From NCBI RefSeq assembly GCF_905475465.1, contig NC_062253.1:6138001-6202000 (forward strand): a stretch of 64,000 nucleotides of DNA, read 5' to 3'. The notes beneath the pieces are model-generated. The model ran no database searches. It was given only the letters and a program-made list of their open reading frames with translations, and was not told where the DNA came from. Of the stretch, positions 33,291 to 44,480 are shown one piece after another. Made by a program: the position numbers and the translations under genes. Within the stretch, counting starts at the first letter, position 1. Every line of letters begins with the position of its first letter. This DNA comes from Pieris napi. Taxonomy: Eukaryota; Arthropoda; Insecta; Lepidoptera; Pieridae.

Positions 33291-33639
33291 ATGTACTTGA
33301 ATTGAAAACGTTCCAAAAAATCCCCGGGTCAGCTACGGTCGCTATGAATTTATTACTATTTACCGTCCGGTGTTTGCTTCGACGATATATCCACACCTCG
33401 ATTCATTTCATTGTATGTTTGTGTAGCGAGTTTACTTTGTATTAATTCTCTGTCATACGTCACAGCATCCGAAATATAATATTGCTTATTTGATGGCTTT
33501 TTTGTGGAAGAGAATTGTTTTTATCTTTAAATATCACCACGCCCGTTAATTTTGAGTCTTTATTTTATGTAAGAAAGGTTTGGAGATATCGAGAAAGATT
33601 ATCGGTGAGATCGGATGCTATATACAATGAAAGATATTA
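33291..33639. other. no gene seen
   Basis: No supported gene or matched repeat. Confidence 0.4.
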
Positions 33640-33915
33640 AAAACCAGTGGAGCTACATTTTTTTAGGTCTGGGCCTCAGATTTATATTTCTTCCGTGATC
33701 ATTTATTTTCCTTAATAGACAAATAATTGATCAGAATTAGTGAGTCTGACGCACGCCGTCGACTTTTTGGTTCTAAGGTATGCCGGTTTTCTTTCCTTCA
33801 CCATACGAGAGAACGCGCACATAGACAGAAAGTCCATTGCTGCACAGTCGGGGATAAATCCTACGACCTGAGGGATGAGAGCCACACGCTAAAACCGCTA
33901 GACCAACACGCTTAA
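33640..33915 (-). mobile_element. tRNA-derived SINE, near full length
   Basis: The plus strand carries, in order, AGTGGAGCTACATTTTTTTA, TAATTGATCAGAATTAGTGA, CGCCGTCGACTTTTTGGTTC, AGACAGAAAGTCCATTGC, and the head CACACGCTAAAACCGCTAGA. The head keeps the reverse of a tRNA-like region. Open frames here are shadows. Confidence 0.75.
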
Positions 33916-35127
33916 AGCCAATACGAAAGAAAAATATACTATTAAAGAAATGTATATATATAAGAGTATATATAAAAGTTTTTACGCAAGGACTCATATT
34001 TTTACCTATGACGATAGTTGGTTTAATGATTGTCAAAAAAATTACATACTTTTTATCGAAATTACCGATCGAATACGCATATATAGTATATATATAGTAA
34101 CTGTCAACAGATCGTCATCTGTTTCGTCTTTTACTGTCTACTTGATGGTTCGATATCAATATTACGGTTTACTTCCTTAAAAAAGGCAATTTTACAAAAT
34201 GTTTTATACCAGATATGCAAACAGCACATAAAATAATTAAACCCACTGCACGAATAGTCCAAATGATGACAGGTCACGGCCCTTTTGCGCAATACCTACA
34301 CTGATTTAAACTTCAGGCCAGGACAACATGATACTGCGATAACTAAATTGAACAAACACATACATATGCTGCTAGACTGTGCGTGCAAGGTACAAACTTG
34401 AGCAGAAAACAAACGAGGGTCTAACAAAAAATGCATTGCCCCAGTAATAAACACAGAATTTACCTAGACAATCTATGCGAGTGTAACTTCAAATAAGAAA
34501 TAGAAATGAAACAGTTTTGGAGCCTGCGGCACCGGGAGTTTCGGCATCCCATGGAATACAGTCCCGACAAATGAAAGTACATACATATGTCTACAATATG
34601 TGTAGAATTCCCTGGCCACAGTAAGTTGCTTATCTAATAGTAGCCTAATACAGGTAGTAGATAGTGTGCATCAAGTAGAAAGTTAAAGACAAGATAGATG
34701 ACGATCGGTGCAGACGGCTACTATATAATATATAATGTGTTCGATCAAGTTTCTTTTACGTTTACACGATTTTGCAACAACTATGGTTTAAAAATATTTT
34801 ATTTTATAATTCACGTGTTAGCTGGTAATTTAACAAAGTGACCTTTAAATAAATTGAGAGATATTAATACGGGTAGTTGGTAGTATAATGTTTAGATAAC
34901 ATTGTTACTAATACAAACACAATGGACTTGTAATTCTCAAAAGTAAAAAAAATATTAGTGGTATTGTGTGTTTTTCTAATAATAAAGATATTTATTTAAA
35001 ATTCCATCATGGATGATGATGATGTGACTGATGTACAAGCTACATAAATGATGGGACTTATTTTTTTTTCAACATCATCTTTAGACATGTTGTTAGCAGA
35101 AATATATTTAGTATTCAATCATAGTAG
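33916..35127. other. no gene seen
   Basis: AT-rich; several ATA/TAT-rich runs near 33950-34100. 34515-34575 is slightly GC-rich without a recognisable feature. Confidence 0.5.
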
Positions 35128-35310
35128 TACACACACCGTCGACTGTTTGGGTCTAAGGCAAGCCAGTTTCGTCACGATGTTTTCTTTCACCGTTTGAGCG
35201 AATGTTAAATGCAATAGAAAGTAAGTCTATTGGTGGACCGCCGGGGATCGAACCTACGATGTCATGAGAGTGGCATGCTTTAGCCACTAGGGCAACATTG
35301 CTAGTACTAA
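35128..35310 (-). mobile_element. tRNA-derived SINE
   Basis: ACACACCGTCGACTGTTTGG, GTCACGATGTTTTCTTTCAC, CCGCCGGGGATCGAACCTAC (reverse of the B box) and AGCCACTAGGGCAACA. Confidence 0.75.
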
Positions 35311-35937
35311 ATAATATTTGTAATCGTACCGACATCTTGTACACGTAGTTTTTATTGGAGCACGTACTTGATGCGAACATATTCAGACATTAATGTAATC
35401 TTGGAGCACAATTGCGCTCAATTCGGTAACACTTAACTATTGTTCCATTCTCACTTAGTTGAGGCGTATTGTATGGGACGACGTATAGTGCAGGATGCAC
35501 TTACGCCAAATTATATTTAACGAGCCATTAATATCTCCATGCATCGCTTGGGGTCTTCACTTATTAAATACTTAGTTTGGGTTAAGTGTGAATGCAAATT
35601 TCAAATTTCGAATTCTGTTTTAAATTAAAACAATACTGTTGATACAGAACGAAAATAGAAAAGCCTCGCAGAGATATAAAAATCAATGTGGGTTTATTAT
35701 GCTATTGTTCCTTTTCATTCACGCTTAAAGCCACTTTAATTGGAAACGTATAATTGCGATTATTAAACATTGACAGAGGTAACTTAATGGTAGTAATTAT
35801 GAATCTTAATTAGCTTCAAAAAATGGAAAGTGGCATGAACTTCCCAATAAATTCTATTATTAATAAATATATATATTCAATTAATTAATAAATTCTATAC
35901 ATTATACATTGAAATAAACAACTAACCTTAACATATA
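35311..35937. other. no gene seen
   Basis: No supported gene or matched repeat. Confidence 0.45.
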
Positions 35938-36120
35938 CTAAAATATATTATTAAAAGTAGTCCCTTTAGGCAAGGTTCCGAAGATACTGGCAGCACTCCC
36001 CCTTTGAATAGCTAGACTAATTCTTTGTCCGAGGTAGCTGCCACATCTTCGGTCTCCTGTGATGTCAATTAACGTAGTATATAATTTGTATGGGTGGTAG
36101 CATATCAAATAGTTCGACAT
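35938..36120 (-). pseudogene. LINE ORF2 C-terminal relic (family 1)
   Basis: An uninterrupted minus-strand frame of 60 codons ends LIDITGDRRCGSYLGQRISL, then AIQRGSAAS, then LPKGTTFNNIF and stop. It is closest to the copy at 12878-13114 (both end in NNIF). The upstream FVPFGVE block is missing. Confidence 0.75.
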
Positions 36121-36524
36121 GACACCAGTACAGGCATATAAGCACGGTCTAGAACAAATATTTAATTGGTATTAATACAAAATAAACGCTTATACATACC
36201 TTGTTTAATATAAATGAATTCCTGAAACGATGAAATCGAACCGCGTAAAATGAAACGAATTTTTGCTCAAATTCACAGCCGATATGATGAATGGTTGATA
36301 TCGAATGCAATGCAGAGTTTGAATATAACAAATATTTTACACCAGTTCGCGAGTTGGCCATCGTATATTTATTAATTAAAACAAATTAACATTTATTGAG
36401 TAGTACTTATTATTACAAAATTACATTAAAGGTGTGCCCTTGTCTCAATTTACTTTTTTTTTTAAATAAAACACAACAGACTAGCTCTTCACTTACATTA
36501 GTTTATTGTAGCATAAAGATCAGT
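36121..36524. other. no gene seen
   Basis: No supported gene; the 70-codon frame at 36149 has no recognisable content. Confidence 0.4.
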
Positions 36525-36735
36525 GTTGGCCCAGTGGCTTCAGCGTGCGACTCTCATACCTGAGGTCGTAGGTTCTATCCCCGGCTGTCCACCAATGGAC
36601 TTTCTATGTGTGCATTTACCATTTGCTCGAACGGTGAAGGAAAACATCGTGAGGAAACCGATGTCTTAGACCCAAAAAGTCGACGGCGCCTTTAAGATTT
36701 AAAACGATCATGAAACAGATTCAGTTTTTTTTTAA
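36525..36735 (+). mobile_element. tRNA-derived SINE with recognisable pol III boxes
   Basis: The head TTGGCCCAGTGGCTTCAGCG resembles an A box and GTAGGTTCTATCCCCGG a B box. The body follows: CACCAATGGACTTTCTATGT, CTCGAACGGTGAAGGAAAAC, ATCGTGAGGAAACCGATGTC and CAAAAAGTCGACGGCG. This is the best plus-strand copy for defining the family. Confidence 0.85.
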
Positions 36736-37195
36736 GTTAGCCTTATTTGGTAAGTGGACTAATTAATACAAAAATAATTTTAATTAGAACTACGTTCCAG
36801 CATAAGCAAACTATTTAGTTTTATAATATTAATATCCTTTGTAAGGTAAAGAACTCAGCGGAAATGCATCAGCACTGCACTCAGTTCACATTTGTTTACC
36901 TACAATTAATGCAACTAATTAGTAGATCCATCTGATGTGTGTGTCACATTAAGAGGTGGTGTCTCAATTTGTCGGTAACTGGTCGTTAACCTAGTTCCGG
37001 CTCAATTTACATCACAAACGTTATTACATGTGCCTGTGCTGTACGGACAACGCTTGCCTACAGTTAACCTAACCTCGTTTTTATGCTACTATGAAATAAG
37101 ATGTATTTTATCAATACACATGACCATATAAACAAGAACTGCAATAGAATTTTTTTATCGTAGATCTTGATATTATATCAACACAAAGTCTAATT
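36736..37195. other. no gene seen
   Basis: No supported gene or matched repeat. Confidence 0.45.
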
Positions 37196-37475
37196 TAGTT
37201 TAGTAAAGTAAAGTAAAGTAAAGTAAAAAATCATTTAATCATATAGGTAACATAATGTACACTTATGACTCGTCAGTAAAGAAATACATATTAATGCTTC
37301 TAATTTTACATTTACTGCCAGTTCTCAAATCAAGGGCGTAGAACGGAAGAGAAGAACTGGCAATAAACTCTCCGCCACTCTTCTTAATCGCCTTTTTTTT
37401 ACACAACGTTTGTAAGGAGCTGCAACCATTACTCCATGTTCCACATGACATATTAGTAATTAATAATAATAACAT
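37196..37475 (-). repeat. dispersed repeat C, longest copy, with a (GTAAA)n tract
   Basis: Begins with five GTAAA-like units (37203-37228), then ATCATTTAATCATATAGGTA, TTCTCAAATCAAGGGCGTAG, AACGGAAGAGAAGAACTGGC and CTCCGCCACTCTTCTTAATC. The end CATGTTCCACATGACATATT extends beyond the other copies. The simple repeat suggests a retroposed 3' tail. The overlapping frame is a shadow. Confidence 0.75.
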
Positions 37476-38002
37476 AAATTAAAAAAAACAAAGACTTGTC
37501 CTCTATCAGCAGGAGGCATGGTGAAATAGGAGCACGCACTTAAATTCTCGTGGGAACAACACGGAAACACATAGTCGAAATAACTAACATCACTGCATAC
37601 ACGAATTCAAGTACGACCAGTCACCACAAGTAGCACCCGTTCACGAGTATGACGCATGGCCAGCCATCGACTCCCTCGCCATATTTTAGGGAGAGAGACA
37701 ACGGGTTGTCTCTCTCACGCATGGACACCGCCACAAGCAATGGCATTTAAGAAGAAGTTACACTTTATAGACAAAAAACCTATGTTATGGAAATGATTCG
37801 TTATGGAATACAGGCTGTACTGATTTTCTTATTTATTATCAAGTGTCTAATAAAGGCTGATACGCAACTCGCGAGCCATTATGTAATATGAAATGAGCTT
37901 GCTAATTAACATCTACGATCATGGTTTGTATATATAATCTAAATATTTAGATGACTTTTATAAAACCCGAGTTTTAGTCACATCATTTCTTTTATGTAAT
38001 AG
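37476..38002. other. no gene seen; short palindrome
   Basis: 37692-37717 contains AGAGAGACAA-cggg-TTGTCTCTCT, a perfect 10-bp dyad. No gene or matched repeat otherwise. Confidence 0.5.
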
Positions 38003-38070
38003 GAGCCAAACGGGCAGGAGGTTCATCTGATGGTAAGTGAGACGTTCATCTCGGCCATGGCTTTGTCTAT
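38003..38070 (+). repeat. high-copy repeat B, 5' fragment
   Basis: AGCCAAACGGGCAGGAGGTT, TCTGATGGTAAGTGAGACG and GGCCATGG. Confidence 0.55.
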
Positions 38071-38702
38071 GGCCTCGGTACGACGCACACATATTCGAGC
38101 TGGGGAACGTAGGCTGATTAGGGTGAAAATAACATATCCAAAGCAAAAATTTAGGTTGAAAATCGCACGCTTAACTAGGCAAGCCATGCTCAATGTGACA
38201 TAATGTAATTAAGGAATGTATGAAAAAACCAAAGCATACATAATTATCTGTCATATCTACTCTAGATTTTACTCTATGGTATATATATAATTTGTTTAAA
38301 CACTATCGTATAAATAGGTCACTATAAGACAATATTCAACTAAATAGATAGTGAAGATCAAAGGACGGCCATTGAAGCGTTTTATACGACGTTTTAATTC
38401 AATTTCAAGAGCCTTCCCAGAGTTCATGTAACTTTTCATTTAAGGAAAACTGTTGCTTAGAAGTAAAGACATAGAGGTGACATCTGCATGAAAACCACTC
38501 ACTCACACGGCCTTTGGAACGTAATTAAAAAGCCATCTCTGTCCGTATTTCGTATAAAGTGAGAATTCATAAACATCAAACTTTCTGTCTACATATGAAT
38601 GTGACGAAAAATTACGGAAATTAAATTGATGCGGCAATGAATATGTAGGTTATTTTTTCCAAATCATTAAATATGTATAACTAATATAGAGTACCTCGTA
38701 AG
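38071..38702. other. no gene seen
   Basis: No supported gene or matched repeat. Confidence 0.45.
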
Positions 38703-38763
38703 TCGAGTAAAGTACCTACATGTACTTTGAAAGTAAAGTACATGTAGTATGTACCTTACTCGA
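38703..38763. repeat. imperfect inverted repeat, arms 26-29 bp
   Basis: TCGAGTAAAGTACC...TACATGTACTTT is inverted as AAAGTACATGTAGTATGTACCTTACTCGA with a 3-base indel and few mismatches, around a 6-base loop. It abuts repeat B. Confidence 0.75.
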
Positions 38764-38769
38764 AGCGTG

Positions 38770-38990
38770 TCGTATACCTCGACGTCCATCGTTCCACAAC
38801 TGAGCAGTCTTTTCCCTCACACACTACTATGTGGAACCAGCTGACCACGAAGTATTTTGGAACCAATTCGACTTAGGGTCCTTCAAGAAAAGAACGTGTC
38901 AATTTTTAAAAGACAAGCAACGAACTTGCGAGCCCTCTGGCATTAAAAGTGTCCATGGGCGGCGGTATATTTTTAAAAGTTGCAATCATT
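38770..38990 (-). repeat. high-copy repeat B, long copy
   Basis: The plus strand reads GTATACCTCGACGTCCATCG, CTACTATGTGGAACCAGCTG, CCAATTCGACTTAGGGTCCT and CGAACTTGCGAGCCCTCTGG, ending in GTCCATGGGCGGCGGTAT. Confidence 0.75.
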
Positions 38991-39075
38991 ATTTGCGTTA
39001 AACCTCAGTAAGTTAATTCTTAATATAAGATAGGTTCTTAAGAAAGAACGATAAAGTCAAAAAAGTGTCATATTT

Positions 39076-39601
39076 GAAGTGAAACTTCTTTAGGTGCATG
39101 AGGGTAAAGTTTTAACGGATGAAACGCAATAATAATATTAGCGTCACGAAGAGGAGAGTGAGATTGAGACCGATTGAGAGAGAGTGAGAAAGGGCAAACG
39201 TAGCATGAAGCAAATAGCCATGGAGCGAGAATAGGGAGCAAGCAAGTGAGAAAGATCGAGAGAGAGAGTGAGATAGAGCGAACGTCGCATCACGCACAGT
39301 GCCATGGAGCGAGAGGTGGGAGAAAGCTATAGTGAGAAAGATTGAGAGAAAATACACGCTATTGGTTCATGTATTCGTTTAGTAGTTACATATTAGAACT
39401 TTAGATGGCATTTCTGACGCATAACGTCTTGTGCAGTAAACGCAGGTTTTTTATTTATTTATATTATCATTAGCACGTAAACAGTGTGTAAACAGCGTGA
39501 ATATAGATATACAAATACATGTAGTGATCATAAACTGGTACATGATCATCTATTGGTGCTTTTACCTTATTAATAATTAATTTACAAAGAAGTTTCACTT
39601 C
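39076..39601. mobile_element. repeat with self-complementary inner ends, copy B
   Basis: The ends GAAGTGAAACTTCTTTAGG and AAAGAAGTTTCACTTC match copy A (1456-1884). The interior shares TTGAGACCGATTGAGAGAGA and contains two further gagagagtgag-rich repeats with GTGCCATGGAGCGAGAG-like units. 526 bp between hairpins. The 81-codon minus-strand frame is a by-product of the GA-rich repeats. Confidence 0.65.
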
Positions 39602-40024
39602 TGACATGTGTCCTTTGTACGCACGCACTTTTTTTAACAAGTACAGTAGGCTAGTGGGCTTCAATATTGCACTGAACTATTAAACACTGGACAATGCAGT
39701 ATGTACGTACCATTATGTACGTCGGTGTACATGGCTGTTAGGCAACTTATACGCTATAGGTCAAGGTACTTGTAAAAAATTTATTAAAAGATAAAGTGAA
39801 ATCATCTCGTAGCTTTAAATTAAAATTTTCTTTGGTGACCACCATTGCTTAAAAAACGTATTAAATTAATGTTTGAGTAATTTTATTTAAATGTGTAGTA
39901 CTCGCATAAACCAGAGACAATATTATATAAGTACTCACCACCACTGACTATACTTACGCCCATATTCCACATTAAAATCGTCACTGACACATTATATGAC
40001 TTATTACAGGTTCTTGTATCAAAC
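39602..40024. other. no gene seen
   Basis: No supported gene or matched repeat beyond the outer margin of copy B (to about 39630). Confidence 0.45.
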
Positions 40025-40140
40025 CTATATATAGGGGTTGAGCTTAGAGACCTCCTGTAGAACAATTGTTTGCAGCTGATGACCTCATCTATCCTTTATT
40101 TGCGTTTGATCGACGACTTTTTGACCATCCTGTATATAAC
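40025..40140 (-). repeat. repeat E, fragment
   Basis: GGGGTTGAGCTTAGAGACCT, CAGCTGATGACCTCATCTAT and ACTTTTTGACCATCCTGTAT match 7150-7265. Confidence 0.65.
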
Positions 40141-40529
40141 CTATATTATACTTCTTAGGAGGCTCGTAGTCAAATGTGGTTAGAACATTGATGTTAGATT
40201 GTCGATATTTGGCTAAATAAGATTGTCTTTTTTAAAGGACATATTAATAGCTCTGACAGGAAAACTGGTCGACAAATGGTCGCCTTTGACGCTTGTATTG
40301 AACTGAAACCCCTCTACGCCAAATATTTATATGTAAATCTTATTAGCTCGCATAACCAGAGGCACTGTAAGCCTTCATAAACAATTATACATCTCCAAAC
40401 TCATGCTACACCAACAGCCGATACTAATGCGATCAATAAACTTCGAGTTCATTTTATACTAACCATAAAGTCAGGATTATAAAACGCCGAAAGCAAAAGT
40501 GGGTGGGCAATACCCTCCGGAGAGCTCCA
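40141..40529. other. no gene seen
   Basis: No supported gene or matched repeat. Confidence 0.4.
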
Positions 40530-40745
40530 AGTAATCTTACCTATAAGCATTTGACAGGGCTCCTCAAAACAAAAAGAAATATGACCGCCAAAAACAGACG
40601 ACGACGCCAACGACGCATTATTTCAGAGGCGTATGAAGCTGGAATGACTCACTAAGACCGATCAGGCTCGTTATCTATCCTGCCCCACCTGGGGGACATA
40701 GGCCCTTCAGTATGAAGTGGCTGGAAGTTTCTAGAATCTAAAGGC
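40530..40745 (+). pseudogene. probable LINE ORF2 end relic
   Basis: Toward the end a frame reads TDQARYLSCPTWGT followed by a stop and ALQYE. This resembles the ...CPTWGT terminus of RTE-like LINEs; compare LLPHLGVIG at the end of 47391-47825. A related trace, CTGCCCCACCTGGTGGAAGT, lies at 50676. The upstream part is too decayed to read. Confidence 0.45.
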
Positions 40746-41142
40746 ACCATACATTTTTGGTAGCACAGCCCGCGAACTATGTATCGGCAACAAAGAAACC
40801 CACAGCGTCCTATATTTAAGAATTCCTCAATTGTTTAAGCGGTAAAAGCTTTCGTAGTTGAATAGCCTAAATGTTGATCGATCTGTGACGTCATAGTTAT
40901 TATAATAGGTATATGAAACGACCGGTGATGTGATCATTGCATAGTCGACATGATGTAATGCTTAATTGAATCTCATTATTTATTTAGCTAACGAGCTGTG
41001 AATAATCGCTTGAATACATTAATAATGCCATTGTACCTTTGCTTTTAGTGATACAAACTATTTCCCATCACTAGACTTATCTATGAAAAATAAATGACAG
41101 TATATTTGGCAACACTAGTTTTATATCACACTGGTTAAATTA
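40746..41142. other. no gene seen
   Basis: AT-rich flank of the foldback element; TGACGTCA-like site near 40887. Confidence 0.4.
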
Positions 41143-42579
41143 TAGACCAGTGCCGATAATTTTTGAAACCAAAAAAAATTACAGTAGGATGAAACCCATT
41201 ACAAAAGCAGGGGAATATGGTCAAAATGAAAGGAAAAATAAATTACGGTCGATCTGAGGTCGGGAAGGGGAGGGGGGGGAGTTTTAAGGGTAAAAAACGG
41301 TTTACCTCGATTTCCGGCAAAACTAAAAGTTCTATCGAAGAAAGTTAAATGGTAAAGTTGTAGGTAATAAAAAGATCTAAAACTTTTGTATTTACACATT
41401 TTTCACATAACCTCAAAATTGGTGTGAAAAATTCAAAAAACCAAGTTTTTGGTTTTTTATTTTTATCTTTTACAAAAATTTATTTTTTTAAACGAAATTT
41501 GGTGAAAACTTACCTTATTATGTCCCAAATATACTGTAATTTATTTGATTAAAAATATTTATTTTTTCACCTTATTTTGAATTAATATCGAAAAAACACC
41601 CTAATTTTCAATCGAAAATTCTGACGTCAAAATTTCAGCTTTTTTCAAAAAGTTGGTGTGCTTTCAGTTCATTGAAATCTCTACTTTCCTATGGTAAAAA
41701 AATATATATATATTACCATAGAAAATCTTCTCAGAAAATGCAAAACATCGTATGCAGTAACGCCCAGACCCGTCATACCCTTCCCTACTTCTCTATGAAT
41801 CTTCTTTAAATTATAATCAGATGCCTATTTATTACTATTTTAAGATAACTTATATATACCTGAGTGACCTAAAAAAAAAGTTTAGCCTTTAGATGGGCTA
41901 AAATTTTCGTATTTCATAGAGAAGTAAGGAAGGGGATGACAGGTCTGGGCGTTACTGCATACGATTTTTTGCGTTTTCTGAGAAGATTTACTATGGTAAT
42001 ATGTATATATTTTTTTACCATAGGAAAGTAGAGATTTCAACGAACTGAAAGCACACCAACCCTTTGAAAAAAGCTGAAATTTTGACGTCAGAATTTTCGA
42101 TTGAAAATTAGGGTGTTTTTTCGATATTAATTCAAAATAAGGCGAACAAATAAATATTTTTAATCAAATAAATTACAGTATATTTGGGACATAATAAGGT
42201 AAGTTTTCACCAAATTTCGTTTAAAAAAATAAATTTTTGTAAAAGATAAAAATAAAAAACCAAAAACTTGGTTTTTTGAATTTTTCACACCAATTTTGAG
42301 GTTATGTGAAAAATGTGTAAATACAAAAGTTTTAGATCTTTTTATTACCTACAACTTTGCCATTTAACTTTCTTCGATAGGACTTGTAGTTTTGCCGGAA
42401 ATCGAGATAAACCGTTTTTTACCCTTAAAACTCCCCCCCTACCCCTTCCCGACCTCAGATCGACCGTAATTTATTTTTCCTTTCATTTTGATCATATTCC
42501 CCTGCCTTTCTAATGGGTTTCATCCTACTGTAATTTTTTTCACTTTTTATTTATTTTGAAGGCTATCTGCACTGGTCTA
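41143..42579. mobile_element. 1.44-kb foldback element with arms of about 660 bp
   Basis: The left arm (41143-41799) and right arm (41912-42579) are inverted copies that look about 95% identical by eye, around a loop of about 112 bp. The outermost TAGACCAGTGC is repeated inverted as GCACTGGTCTA, and TTA flanks both sides (41140-41142 and 42580-42582). This fits a PIF/Harbinger-type 3-bp target duplication. A short stretch just inside the termini differs between arms. The mirror-image 66-codon frames in the arms arise from the symmetry. No transposase. Any transcript would form a very long hairpin RNA. Confidence 0.85.
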
Positions 42580-42589
42580 TTAATACAAA

Positions 42590-42880
42590 TGTAATAAGCA
42601 GTATTTGACCCTTCTTTTGGACGCATGAACCCCTGGTTGGGACTGGACTAGTTACCCAGGATCACACAAGGGGTTGCATGGTGACGATGCTGTGGTCTCC
42701 TCGGCGACGCGGATGGGCTGCGGACAAGGCTACGCTGTTACCGTGTCCTGTCTCGTTCAATTGCTGGTGGTGCGGTGGGGTTTTAGTGGGTATGCACAGC
42801 AGCGAGTCCCACATAACCCTTTCCTGTCAACCGTGCCGTGGGAGGGTATGCGTAACGCATTTCCCCTCGAAAAAAAAAAA
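42590..42880 (+). mobile_element. 5'-truncated non-LTR retrotransposon 3' end with poly(A)
   Basis: A GC-rich block (e.g. GATGGGCTGCGGACAAGGCT, TGCTGGTGGTGCGGTGGGGT, GCAGCAGCGAGTCCCACATA) ends TTCCCCTCG and then a run of ten or so A (about 42870-42880). The abrupt composition change and A tail fit a retrotransposed 3' end; I associate the sequence with R1-clade LINE tails in moths, but this is from memory. Overlapping open frames are not supported as genes. Confidence 0.6.
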
Positions 42881-43055
42881 CTGGCTTCGGAGTACGACTG
42901 TTATCCCTGAAGTAGTAGGTTCGATCTCCCCGTCTGTGCACCAATGGACTTTCTGTACGCATCCATCTCGCTGTTACGGTGAAGAAAAATGTCGTGAGGA
43001 AACCGGCATTTCAAATTCGAACATCGACATGTGTCAGACAGAAGGCTGATGTAAT
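42881..43055 (+). mobile_element. tRNA-derived SINE
   Basis: GTAGGTTCGATCTCCCCGTC (B box), TGCACCAATGGACTTTCTGT, GTCGTGAGGAAACCGGCATT and ACATGTGTCAGACAGAAGGC. It directly follows the poly(A) of the preceding LINE end. Confidence 0.75.
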
Positions 43056-43717
43056 TGTTAATGAAAAAAAAATAACAAAGAAGCGGAAGCAACCTTAGGA
43101 CAAGACTTATTATTATTAATAAAAAAAACTGTTTTATCTTGATTTATTTCGATTTTTTATATTCATTTACATTTCGAATTTAAATTTCGTAATAATAAAA
43201 ACTTAGTTGAATAAAATAAACAAAGAGACAATCAAAATGATTGCAGGACTCAGAAGTAGGATACTATAAAATAATATTATTTTGTAATCTTAAAATTGAT
43301 AAAGCTAGATAAGCAAGCAGTAGGATAATTCCTTACTCGTGAAGACTTTATTACTCCTATAAAGTCCTTAAAATTGTTTCACCTTTAACGTTGTTCTGTA
43401 CGGTTTTCATAAAACCCTGAGCTTGCATGCGTTTTCGGTCCAAATTTAATACGTTTTCTAGGTGAGTGGGTTAAGAGCAATCAGAGGTAATTGAGGCGCG
43501 TAGTAGAGTGCACTAGAGAGTACAGGGCAGAGTACAACAGAGGTACAGCGAGTGTGGGTGTCGATTTGACCATTCGCCCGTGATCCGAACGCTTGTTGCC
43601 GAAATCATTCCGCCTCACCGGTCGCAGTGCCGGATTTTAGTCGCTTATTGGGGTTTAAAACATAGCCAAATCGCCGTCGAACGTGTTCCATATATATATT
43701 CGATCATATATAAGATA
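43056..43717. other. no gene seen; GC-elevated 43430-43680
   Basis: 43430-43680 is CpG-richer and not matched elsewhere. CTAG|GTGAGTGGG at 43461 is a consensus donor on the plus strand. With no frame or acceptor to go with it, I do not call an exon. Confidence 0.35.
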
Positions 43718-44062
43718 TATTGTATATAAAATTCTCGTATCACAATGTTAGTTCCCATCCCCATCCCAACCCCTCCGAAACAGCCGATTCTTATGAAATT
43801 TTTCAGTATTATTCAGTAAGTCTGAGAATCGGCTACTATCTACCTTTCAAACACCTAAGTGAAAAGGGGTGTCCAGTGTCCACCCCAAAAAACTTTTTTT
43901 TATTTTTTTGTGATACAGCATACAAAAATACATACAACCCCTACTTTTTACCTCTCTACGATCAACCCCTATTTTTTTTATTACAGTAGATAGTTATTTT
44001 TATTGAACTAAAAAAAAATTCCTAGAAATAATATTGCCATGTACGTTTGCCGGGTCAGCAAG
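43718..44062 (+). mobile_element. decayed Helitron-like element
   Basis: AAAATTCTCGTATCACAATG, AACCCCTCCGAAACAGCCGA, AAGTCTGAGAATCGGCTACT and a terminal GTTTGCCGGGTCAGCAAG (CAAG in place of CTAG). The 5' TC is not clear. Related to 49795-49975 and 56617-57024. Confidence 0.65.
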
Positions 44063-44164
44063 TAGTTTATAAATATTTATTAATTTTTACTACATACGTA
44101 TAATTTGTATTTACAATTTTCTTAACCTACAAAGTAATAATAAAAATTATTAAAAAGAAAATTA

Positions 44165-44480
44165 AGAAAAATTTAAAAAGTTTGGTCCCTGTGGCAGTGT
44201 ATTTTTAACGCTGGCAGCATTTTCTCGCTGTAAATAAACTATATCTTATCTATGATCGGTTTCACCATGAATTGAATATGAATATGCTCTAAAATATATC
44301 TCAAGTTCGTGTTGTCGAACACGACGATATTGGTCCATGCAAATTACTATTTGTTATTAAATTTTAGTATAACTGGTATAAAAAATACCGGTGACCCCAG
44401 AGCTTTGCTCAACGAATAAGTATCACAATAAAGGGAGAAAATGCTGCAAGCATCAAAGGTACACTGAAACCTGAAACCAA
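44165..44480. pseudogene. two oppositely oriented LINE tail fragments (family 1)
   Basis: 44165-44222 is a minus-strand piece (plus: AAAAGTTTGGTCCCTGTGGC, ACGCTGGCAGCATTTTCTCG). 44392-44480 is a plus-strand piece whose frame reads QRISITIKGENAASIKGTLK. They are fragments of the same family as 8067-8225, about 170 bp apart and head to head. Confidence 0.6.

Noticed and set aside
39112..39357. 81-codon minus-strand frame with LS..SLSRSFSL repeats
   Set aside because: It is the translation of GA-rich simple repeats within element copy B.
41199..42513. Two near-identical 66-codon frames (41199-41399 minus, 42313-42513 plus) as a duplicated gene pair
   Set aside because: They are mirror images in the two arms of the foldback element; the symmetry itself creates them and nothing else supports coding.
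42674..43049. 78- and 123-codon overlapping frames at a GC-rich patch
   Set aside because: The patch is a non-LTR retrotransposon 3' end with poly(A), and the longer frame runs on into a SINE.
43440..43700. CTAG|GTGAGT donor next to a GC-elevated patch as an exon boundary
   Set aside because: No acceptor, frame or neighbouring exon could be matched; a lone donor motif is expected by chance in 64 kb.
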